Positions 1 through 5,682 of a stretch of 30,724 bases of DNA are shown piece after piece. Origin of the DNA: CAYTLW01 sp964438735 (lineage in GTDB: Bacteria; Myxococcota_A; UBA9042); contig CAYTLW010000093.1 of NCBI GenBank assembly GCA_964438735.1, forward strand, positions 1 to 30,724, written 5' to 3'. The translations under genes and the position numbers were made by a program. Position 1 is the stretch's first letter; each line of letters starts with the position of its first letter. The notes below the pieces were generated by a model, which was not told the DNA's origin, did not search any database, and worked only from the letters and a program-made list of their open reading frames with translations.

Positions 1-32
1 CCCCCCCCCCCCCCCCCGCCGCCAACGGCGGC
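1..32. other. C17 homopolymer and short GC hairpin at the left edge
   Basis: The window opens with 17 consecutive C. A 6-bp inverted repeat follows: GCCGCC at 18-23 and GGCGGC at 27-32, around AAC. No reading frame can be assigned this close to the edge. The C-run may be a genuine homopolymer or a contig-end artefact. Confidence 0.5.
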
Positions 33-47
33 GAAGCTATGGGGTGA

Positions 48-101
48 GGCCCGAAGACGACGTTTTTCGGGCCGAGGGGGCTTCCGGAAGCCCCCTTGTT
101 T
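48..101 (+). terminator. Tandem hairpins, probable intrinsic terminator of an upstream gene
   Basis: Two stem-loops lie back to back. The first pairs GGCCCGAA (48-55) with TTCGGGCC (66-73) around a 10-nt loop. The second is a perfect 20-bp palindrome at 76-95 (arms GGGGGCTTCC and GGAAGCCCCC), followed by TTGTTT. A GC-rich stem followed by T-rich sequence fits a Rho-independent terminator on the plus strand, presumably ending a gene that lies left of the window. The first VWA gene starts only about 30 nt downstream. Confidence 0.6.
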
Positions 102-129
102 CTAGTGCGTGGCGAGGAGGCGGCGGCTC

Positions 130-1983
130 ATGGGCCAGGGCAGGGCACAGGGACGGACCGGCACAGCGGCGAAGTGGCTCGCCCTGCTGCTGTGCTTTGC
201 CTGCACCGAGCAGGCCGCCGATCGGCCGGTCTTTGATGGCCCCGATCGTCTGCCCGGGTTTCGGGCCGGCGGCGTTCAGGACATCGAGGGCTATGACCGG
301 GCGCCCTCCAAGCGCGTGCAGGTGCCCGCGGAGTTCGATCTCGGCGGCTGGATGAACGCCCAGGTCACCGATCTGCCGCAACCATCGGCCGACGCGGACC
401 TGACCGTACACGCCATGGCTGCGTTGACGGCCGACAGCAACGGCACCCGCGGCATCTTGCAGATCGGCATCGGATCGCAGCGCCTGCTGCCCATGGCCGG
501 CGATGCCGATGGTGGCCATATCGGCCTGGTTATCGCGGTGGACGAGAGCGGCTCCATGGCCAGCGCCGGCAAGAACAGGAAGCTCAAGCTGGGCCTGAAT
601 CAACTGCTGGACGCCCTGCCCGAAGGCATCCACTTCGGCGTGGTTGGATTCGCCGGACACGCACGCACCATCTGGCCCGTCAAGCCCTGGCAACGGGCTG
701 GCGATCTGTCGGCGGCCAAGCTGGCCAACAACGGCATTCGCGCCGCTGGCGGAACCAACATGCACGCCGGACTCGAGCGGGCGTTGAAGATGGCCGAATC
801 CATCGACGCCGACCTGCTGCATCGACACGTCATTCTGGTGACCGACGGCCGCCCATCGCGTGGACTCGTCGAGCACGCCAACTTCGACAAATTGCTGAGC
901 GTGCGCAAACGACCCGTCGCGGTGTCGACCATCGGCATCGGGGAGTCTTTTGACGTCGAGCTGCTCGAGCGGCTGCGCAAGCCGGGCGGCGGCGCCAGCT
1001 GGATGCTCCAATCGGTCGGCAGCCTGGAGTGGGTCCTGCTGGACGCCTATCGAACCATCGGCATGCCGCTGACCACGTCGCCGATCATCGAAGTGGAACT
1101 CGCCGCTGGCTGGACCGTGACCGACGTACCCGGGATGCGGTGGGAGGACCTGTCCGATGGTGGTGTGACCCGAATCGCGATCCGTCGACCCCAGGCCCGA
1201 CGAACGGCGCCGGGAGTGGTCGACGAAGGCACAACCAGCGCCGCCTGTGCTGCTGCTGCGGCCGTCGCCATTGCGCCTGCCGATGGTGGCGCTTCGACGA
1301 CCGGTGCCGACGCCGGCGGGACGGCCGATGGTGGTCCGCCGAGCGACGCTGACCCGTCGTCAGGCGATGAACTGGTCAACTTCTCGGAGCAACTGGCCGT
1401 CAGTCGTTCGGCCATCGTCTATCTCGGCATCGCGGCCACGGACGCGCGCGGACGCGCGCAGCTACAAGGAGCCGAGATCGGCACGGTCCTGCTCCGCTAC
1501 ACACCGCAATTGACGGCAATTGCGCGCGACGGGGATTCCCAGCCCGCTGAGGTCAAACTGCCCTTGCAGGTCGTGCGCCTGCAGAAAGTCTGTGATCACG
1601 GCAAGCATGGCCTGCTCGCGGTGTCCTCGCCCATCGCCCACCGCGCCCTGGGGCTGCTGCGCGTCGGACAGGGCATCGAGCAGGGGCTCGCCGCCTGGCA
1701 GGCAGCCGAGGCGATGCTCTGCGGCGTCACCAGCCCGGACGCGGCGCGCGTGGCCAAGGTAGAAGAGTTGCGCAAGGCGGCGCGGACCCGCGTGGCCGCC
1801 GCGCGCGCAGAGCTCAGCCGGCACTGCGCTGCGCTGGGACTGGCGGGTTGCGTGGACGACACGACCAAGTTGGGGGTCTGCCTGGCGGGAACCGAACGAC
1901 AGCCAGGGCTGGTCGATGCCGGGCTGCGACTCGGCGCCCTGGACCTGCGAATGAATCCGCCCAAAGAGACCGACGCCCCCTGA
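130..1983 (+). CDS. VWA-domain (MIDAS) probable lipoprotein, paralogue A
   Basis: This encodes a 617-residue exported protein with a von Willebrand factor A domain. I start it at ATG 130 because a GAGGAGG ribosome-binding site (114-120) sits 9 nt upstream; an in-frame GTG at 109 overlaps that site. Residues 1-24 form a signal peptide ending in C-F-A before Cys25, an imperfect lipobox, so lipidation is likely but not certain. The segment after it resembles the N-terminal extension of YfbK-type VWA proteins. The VWA domain covers about residues 132-305 with a complete metal-ion adhesion site: D138-E-S-G-S142, T209 in GGTN, and D239 in TDG. An Ala/Gly/Asp-rich linker (about 367-414) precedes a C-terminal region with several Cys. 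It is paralogous to the next gene: both carry the G-F-x-x-G-G-x-Q-D-I segment and the same domain order. Role inferred: Mg2+-dependent protein binding at the cell surface. The partner is unknown. Confidence 0.88.
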   Translation: MGQGRAQGRTGTAAKWLALLLCFACTEQAADRPVFDGPDRLPGFRAGGVQDIEGYDRAPSKRVQVPAEFDLGGWMNAQVTDLPQPSADADLTVHAMAALTADSNGTRGILQIGIGSQRLLPMAGDADGGHIGLVIAVDESGSMASAGKNRKLKLGLNQLLDALPEGIHFGVVGFAGHARTIWPVKPWQRAGDLSAAKLANNGIRAAGGTNMHAGLERALKMAESIDADLLHRHVILVTDGRPSRGLVEHANFDKLLSVRKRPVAVSTIGIGESFDVELLERLRKPGGGASWMLQSVGSLEWVLLDAYRTIGMPLTTSPIIEVELAAGWTVTDVPGMRWEDLSDGGVTRIAIRRPQARRTAPGVVDEGTTSAACAAAAAVAIAPADGGASTTGADAGGTADGGPPSDADPSSGDELVNFSEQLAVSRSAIVYLGIAATDARGRAQLQGAEIGTVLLRYTPQLTAIARDGDSQPAEVKLPLQVVRLQKVCDHGKHGLLAVSSPIAHRALGLLRVGQGIEQGLAAWQAAEAMLCGVTSPDAARVAKVEELRKAARTRVAAARAELSRHCAALGLAGCVDDTTKLGVCLAGTERQPGLVDAGLRLGALDLRMNPPKETDAP

Positions 1984-1987
1984 TGTT

Positions 1988-2019
1988 GTTGATATAATCA
2001 ACACGTTGAATTAATCGAC
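1988..2019. promoter_or_regulatory. Two tandem 15-bp AT-rich palindromes (candidate operator)
   Basis: GTTGATATAATCAAC (1988-2002) is a perfect inverted repeat with a 3-bp centre. A near-copy, GTTGAATTAATCGAC, follows at 2005-2019; it is identical at 12 of 15 positions and begins exactly 17 bp later. The first copy contains a TATAAT hexamer (1993-1998), but I see no good -35 box for it. Two similar dyads in an AT-rich island, between two paralogous VWA genes, look like a repressor or activator binding site for the downstream gene. Confidence 0.45.
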
Positions 2020-2054
2020 AGAATCAGGTCCCTCTCCGATGGTCTTCGCGGCAG

Positions 2055-2082
2055 TTCGAAGTGGATTTATATTCTTTATATA
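2055..2082 (+). promoter_or_regulatory. Weak candidate promoter for VWA paralogue B
   Basis: A short AT-rich stretch in otherwise GC-rich DNA holds TATATT (2068-2073) and TATATA (2077-2082), either of which could act as a -10 box. The best -35 for the second is TTCGAA (2055-2060, 16-bp spacer), which matches the consensus at only three positions. The call rests mainly on base composition and position upstream of the ATG at 2181. Confidence 0.25.
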
Positions 2083-2151
2083 CGGCATGTTGTCTCTTTT
2101 GTCAGCGTGCTGGCATCGGATCTGCATCTACTCATCGCGAGGCGTCGCCGA

Positions 2152-2160
2152 GGGGGGGGG
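2152..2160 (+). repeat. G9 homopolymer in the leader of VWA paralogue B
   Basis: Nine consecutive G end 20 nt before the ATG at 2181 and 10 nt before its GGAG ribosome-binding site (2171-2174). Tracts of this length are prone to slippage and in this position could alter transcription or ribosome access without changing the protein. Confidence 0.5.
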
Positions 2161-2180
2161 CGCCAGCGAGGGAGAAAGAG

Positions 2181-3953
2181 ATGACAGCCAATACCCACCG
2201 AGACAGCAGCACCTGGCAGCGCCCCGCCCGTCGGCTCGCCCGCCTCCTGACCTCGATGTTCTTCGCCCTCGCGCTGATCGGGTTGGGCGCATGCGGCAGC
2301 ATGGAAGCCATGGACGGAAGCCCCGGCACCAACGCCGAAGTGGCGTCCAAGCAGAGCGCCAGCTACGACAGCAGCAGCCACGGCGGCTACAACAGCGGCG
2401 CGGACGCTGGCAGCACCTCAGCCGGACCAGGGGGCCAGTCAGGCGGCGGCTCGGCCAATCCCGCCGACTCTGACGAAGGAATCGGCTTCAAGCCCGGCGG
2501 CGCCCAGGACATCAACTACTTCCGCCAGCTGGTCGCCCAGGGCGAAATCCCCGCGCCCACGGACATGACCCTGGAGGGCTGGCTCAACGAGAAGGACACC
2601 AAGCTGCCCAAGGCGAATCCGGATCGCACCATCGACATGCACGCCCTCGCGGGCATCCTGCAGGGACCCGGCCAGGACAAGCCCGAAGCGGTGATTCAGT
2701 TGGGCTTCAACTCCTCCAAGAGCCTGGCCAAGGTCCAGGCCAAGGTCGCCCTGACGCTGGTCATCGATCGCTCCGGCTCGATGAAGGGCAACAAGATCGC
2801 CTACGTCAAGCAGGGTCTGCACGCCCTGTTGGACAGCCTGCCCGCGGGCACGCGCCTGTCGCTGGTCTCCTTCTCTACCGGCGCCACCACCGATTGGGGC
2901 CCCAAGGTCTTCGACGCCAACAGCCACAAGAAAGAGGTGGGCACGGCCATCGACAAGCTGGTCGCCAGCGGCGGCACGAACCTGCACCAGGGCCTCAAGG
3001 TGGGCGCGGAGCACTGCCTCTCGGCGGGTGAGGAGTACACCTTCCGGCGCGTCATCCTGCTCAGCGATGGCCAGCCGACCTCCGGTCTGACCAGCTTCTC
3101 GGCCATCGTCGGCCTGGCCAAGCAGATGAAGGATAAGGGCGTCAGCATCTCCACCGTGGGCGTCGGCAACGGCTTCAACCCGACCCTGATGACCACGATC
3201 GCGCAGAAGGGTGACGGCACAGCCTGGTTCCTCAAGAACGCCGCCCACGCCAAGGACGTCTTCCTCAACGACCTGGAGACCCTGCTCCTGCCCGTAGCCA
3301 AGGACCTGTGGATCACCTTCAAGCTGGCTGAGGGCTGGAAGGTCGACAAGATCTACGGCTTCGACTGGGTCGAAGAAGATGGCGAGATCACCATCACCGG
3401 CCCCTCTTCCGGCCAGCCGGTCGGCCCCACGCCCGAAGATCCCGACAACAAGGGCGAGCCGACCACCGGCGAGAAGGACAAGGACGGCAACAAAGCGGCC
3501 CTGCCGACCCTCTTCGCCTCGAAGAAGAACGGCATGATCATGGTCCGCCTCATCGCCCCCGACGGCGCCGAGCAGAAGCTGGTCGACGGGCTGCTGCTGT
3601 CGACCATCCAGTACGGCTACACCATCGCCAAGGTGGAGACCAAGGAGAGCTTCGAGGTGCCGGTGAACGTGCCGGGCATCACCATGGTGCCGGACGGCGG
3701 CTTCGCCTACTTCGCCGACCCCATCGTGCGCCGCTCCTTCGCCCTGCTGCGAGCTGGCCTGGCGCTGGTGGACGCGGCCACCGCGGCCGGGGATGGCAAG
3801 AAGGATGACGGCATCGCCGCACTGGACGCCGCCCTGAACACCCTGGATGCCCAGGCCAAGAAGGTCCCCGAAGCCTACGACCCGGCGCCCGGCCTGGCCG
3901 ACGCAGTGGCGTTGCTGACGGAACTGAAGGAACTGTTGAAGAAGCAGCCATAA
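2181..3953 (+). CDS. VWA-domain (MIDAS) lipoprotein, paralogue B
   Basis: This encodes a 590-residue lipoprotein with a VWA domain. ATG 2181 is chosen because GGAG lies 6 nt upstream and a textbook lipoprotein signal follows: basic n-region, hydrophobic core, and lipobox L35-G-A-C38. The frame stays open back to 2061, but that extension has no export signal of its own. A Ser/Gly/Asp-rich linker (39-100) leads to a segment reading I-N-Y-F-R-Q-L...G-E-I-P-A-P, which resembles the YfbK-type VWF_N extension. The VWA domain (about 190-370) has an intact MIDAS: D196-R-S-G-S200, T266 in GGTN, D296 in SDG. A charged linker (about 413-438) separates a C-terminal domain that is largely beta and helical in appearance. 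It lies on the same strand as paralogue A, 197 nt downstream with its own AT-rich upstream region, so it may be transcribed separately. Role inferred: metal-dependent surface binding. Confidence 0.9.
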   Translation: MTANTHRDSSTWQRPARRLARLLTSMFFALALIGLGACGSMEAMDGSPGTNAEVASKQSASYDSSSHGGYNSGADAGSTSAGPGGQSGGGSANPADSDEGIGFKPGGAQDINYFRQLVAQGEIPAPTDMTLEGWLNEKDTKLPKANPDRTIDMHALAGILQGPGQDKPEAVIQLGFNSSKSLAKVQAKVALTLVIDRSGSMKGNKIAYVKQGLHALLDSLPAGTRLSLVSFSTGATTDWGPKVFDANSHKKEVGTAIDKLVASGGTNLHQGLKVGAEHCLSAGEEYTFRRVILLSDGQPTSGLTSFSAIVGLAKQMKDKGVSISTVGVGNGFNPTLMTTIAQKGDGTAWFLKNAAHAKDVFLNDLETLLLPVAKDLWITFKLAEGWKVDKIYGFDWVEEDGEITITGPSSGQPVGPTPEDPDNKGEPTTGEKDKDGNKAALPTLFASKKNGMIMVRLIAPDGAEQKLVDGLLLSTIQYGYTIAKVETKESFEVPVNVPGITMVPDGGFAYFADPIVRRSFALLRAGLALVDAATAAGDGKKDDGIAALDAALNTLDAQAKKVPEAYDPAPGLADAVALLTELKELLKKQP

Positions 3954-3971
3954 GGCACCGCTTCGACTGAA

Positions 3972-3988
3972 GATGCCCCGTGGGCATC
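3972..3988. terminator. Small hairpin after VWA paralogue B
   Basis: GATGCCC (3972-3978) and GGGCATC (3982-3988) form a 7-bp stem with a CGT loop, 18 nt after the stop codon. No T-run follows, so this is at best a weak or factor-assisted terminator. Confidence 0.35.
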
Positions 3989-4080
3989 ACGACATACGTG
4001 AGGCTCTGAGTCGCCCGACAACATCAACCTGCCCCTCTCCCCAAGTCGGGCGGCTCAGAGCCAGAGCGTAGCATAGCGAA

Positions 4081-4118
4081 CCCCCGAATCCGCGGCCATG
4101 GTGGCCCCGGTTCGGGGG
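4081..4118 (+). terminator. Long hairpin, candidate terminator of VWA paralogue B
   Basis: The outer stem pairs CCCCCGAA (4081-4088) with TTCGGGGG (4111-4118), and an inner GGCC dyad strengthens the fold. On the plus strand the sequence after it is moderately T-rich, including TTTT at 4127-4130. It lies 128 nt past the stop at 3953, so it would leave a long 3' untranslated region. Confidence 0.4.
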
Positions 4119-4198
4119 TTCGGTGCTTTTGGTTGGGCGGTCGGTTGAATGCGGCCATATGGGGCTGGCGGGTGGTCAGATTGGGGGGAAGGACTCGC

Positions 4199-4238
4199 GC
4201 AAAGCCGCAAAGCCGCAAAGGCGCAAAGGCGCAAATGG
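4199..4238. repeat. 8-bp tandem repeat, five units
   Basis: The units are GCAAAGCC, GCAAAGCC, GCAAAGGC, GCAAAGGC and GCAAATGG, head to tail without spacing. The repeat is non-coding. Confidence 0.8.
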
Positions 4239-4246
4239 CAGGGGCG

Positions 4247-4267
4247 CGAGTGCGGGTGCGGGTGCGG
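4247..4267. repeat. GGTGCG-type repeat, one of two inverted copies in the window
   Basis: This G-rich 21-bp stretch is a short run of a GGTGCG-like hexamer. Its exact reverse complement occurs at 26438-26458 inside the 3' end of the glycosyltransferase gene. The sequence is simple, so the match may be compositional rather than a true dispersed element. Confidence 0.45.
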
Positions 4268-4411
4268 CGAGGCCTTGGACCCGGCCCTGAAGGGTGGGGT
4301 CCACGAGCGGTCACGGATACGGACCCGGTCGCGGGTTCGGGTGCGAGAGCCCCCGGTCGCCAAGCAGGAGGCGCCGGCCGCAAGCGCCTCGCGCCTCCCA
4401 AAACCCAGCGC

Positions 4412-4470
4412 GGCCCCCCCGGGGGGGCCCCCCCCCGGGGGCCGCGGGGGGCGGCCCCCCGGGGGGGGCG
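4412..4470. repeat. Cluster of C-run/G-run palindromes
   Basis: This stretch is almost purely alternating homopolymers: GG-C7-G7-CC forms a perfect 18-bp palindrome at 4412-4429. It is followed by C9 (4428-4436), G5 (4437-4441), a G6 run (4446-4451), a C6 run (4455-4460) and a G8 run (4461-4468). Several very stable, mutually exclusive hairpins are possible on either strand. It lies 32 nt past the stop of the minus-strand somatomedin-B gene and could end transcription from either side. It is also the kind of sequence that assemblies get wrong. Confidence 0.7.
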
Positions 4471-4502
4471 CGGGAGTTGTCAGGTGCCCTTGTGGGCGTC
4501 GA

Positions 4503-5501
4503 TCAGGTCTCGCGCCGACGGATGGCGACCAGGCCCATGGCGCCGAGCAGCAGGAACGCCAGTCCGAACGCGCCGCCGCTGGTATTGCTGGCCGAGCAGA
4601 GGCCGCCGCTCGAGTTGTTGGTGGTCGTGCCGGGCTTCGTGCCGCCGCCGGTGGCGCCGCCGTCGGTGGCGCCTGCGTCCGTGGCGATGCTGCCGGTATC
4701 GGAGGCGCCGCCGCCTGCGTCGCCAGCGGGCGCGCCGCCAGCGTCGTCACCGGAGCTGGCGCCGGCGTCGTTGCCGCCGCCGCTGCCGGAGTCGGCCGCG
4801 CTCGTGCCGGCATCGGTCTTCGGGGTGCCGCCGACGCACTGGCCGGAGGCATCGCAGACGCCGCCGCCTTCGCATTTGCCGCAGCTGCCGCCGCAGCCAT
4901 CATCGCCGCACTGCTTGCCTTCGCAGCTGGCCTCGCACGGGCCGCCGCCCTTGCAGAGCTTGTCGTAGTCGGGGCAGCAATCTTTGTACTGGGTGCACTG
5001 ATCGTCGCACTGGCAGGTGGCGCCGGCTTCGAACTTGCCGCACTTATCTTTGCACGAGCCCTTGGCGTCGCCGCAGTCGGACGGGCAGGAGGTCTTCTCG
5101 TCACCTTCGCACTTGCCATCGCCGCAAGTCCCGGCCGCGGGCTTGCAGTCGGCCGGGCAGGTCTTGTTGTCTTCGGGCGGGGTGCACTTGCCATCACCGC
5201 ACTTGATGCACTCGGCGGCGTAGTCCGAGCAGCAGTCCTTGTACTGGGCGCACTGGCTGTCGCACTGGCACTTGGCATCCTTGTCGTACTTGTCGCACTT
5301 GTTCTTGCACGAGCCGCCCGTGGTGGGCGTGGAGCCGTCGGGCGTGCTGACGGCATCGCCAGTGGCGGTGGCGTCGGCGGGCGTGGGCGCGGCGTCCGTT
5401 GGCGTGGGCGCGGTGTCGGTGGGGCCAGCGTCGTCCGCGAACGCGGGGCCAGCGATCAGCGCGCTGAGCAGCAGCGCGAGGAGGGCGAAGCGAATCTTCA
5501 T
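4503..5501 (-). CDS. Secreted protein with two somatomedin-B-like domains and a MYXO-CTERM-like tail
   Basis: This encodes a 332-residue exported protein. I start it at ATG 5501: GGAG lies 8 nt upstream and a clean Sec signal peptide follows, with cleavage expected after A22 (A-F-A). After a T/D/P/A-rich spacer come two 34-residue domains (65-98 and 150-183) with the somatomedin-B cysteine pattern, including the C-Q-C-D and D-C-C-x-D-Y signatures. Between them are two C-G-D-G-K-C modules (101-119, 126-143). A C-G-D-D-G-C-G-G-S-C-G module follows (about 189-222), then a long Ala/Gly/Asp/Ser linker (223-300). The C-terminus has Cys302, a hydrophobic segment (about 309-327) and R-R-R, the layout of MYXO-CTERM sorting tails. 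It is transcribed after the giant lectin lipoprotein, 181 nt downstream on the same strand. Role inferred: surface-anchored binding protein. Somatomedin-B function in bacteria is not established. Confidence 0.88.
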   Translation of the reverse strand: MKIRFALLALLLSALIAGPAFADDAGPTDTAPTPTDAAPTPADATATGDAVSTPDGSTPTTGGSCKNKCDKYDKDAKCQCDSQCAQYKDCCSDYAAECIKCGDGKCTPPEDNKTCPADCKPAAGTCGDGKCEGDEKTSCPSDCGDAKGSCKDKCGKFEAGATCQCDDQCTQYKDCCPDYDKLCKGGGPCEASCEGKQCGDDGCGGSCGKCEGGGVCDASGQCVGGTPKTDAGTSAADSGSGGGNDAGASSGDDAGGAPAGDAGGGASDTGSIATDAGATDGGATGGGTKPGTTTNNSSGGLCSASNTSGGAFGLAFLLLGAMGLVAIRRRET

Positions 5502-5595
5502 GGTGACAACTCCGATTTGTCTGGGCTGATGCCGCCGGCCTCGAGGGCTGGCCTTGGTCGGTGTTGGAACTTGTCCACCGACGAGCGGGAAGACT

Positions 5596-5637
5596 ACTCG
5601 ATTCGCCATTCGTGGCGCAAATCGAGTCGGCGGACTC
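5596..5637. other. Overlapping alternative hairpins between the two minus-strand surface genes
   Basis: Hairpin 1 pairs ACTCGATT (5596-5603) with AATCGAGT (5620-5627) and CGCCA (5604-5608) with TGGCG (5613-5617), closed by a TTCG loop on the plus strand. Hairpin 2 pairs GAGTC (5624-5628) with GACTC (5633-5637). The two share bases 5624-5627, so they exclude each other. No T-run follows on the minus strand. They sit just after the stop of the giant gene and before the somatomedin-B gene, where they could partly terminate or stabilise the transcript. Confidence 0.4.
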
Positions 5638-5682
5638 TACGCCAAGAGCGCCGAATGTCCAGTGTGTTGTTGGGCATGCCGA

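Larger units (their letters stand above)
3954..4502. other. Convergent intergenic region rich in hairpins and simple repeats
   Basis: About 550 nt lie between the ends of a plus-strand and a minus-strand gene. I see no convincing gene here: the open frames are composition-driven and lack a start context. The region holds hairpins at 3972-3988 and 4081-4118, an 8-bp tandem repeat (4199-4238), a GGTGCG-type G-rich stretch (4247-4267) and the C-run/G-run palindrome cluster (4412-4470). Confidence 0.7.

Noticed and set aside
2061..2180. N-terminal extension of VWA paralogue B from ATG 2061
   Set aside because: It places 40 extra residues before a perfect lipoprotein signal and lacks a ribosome-binding site, whereas ATG 2181 has one.
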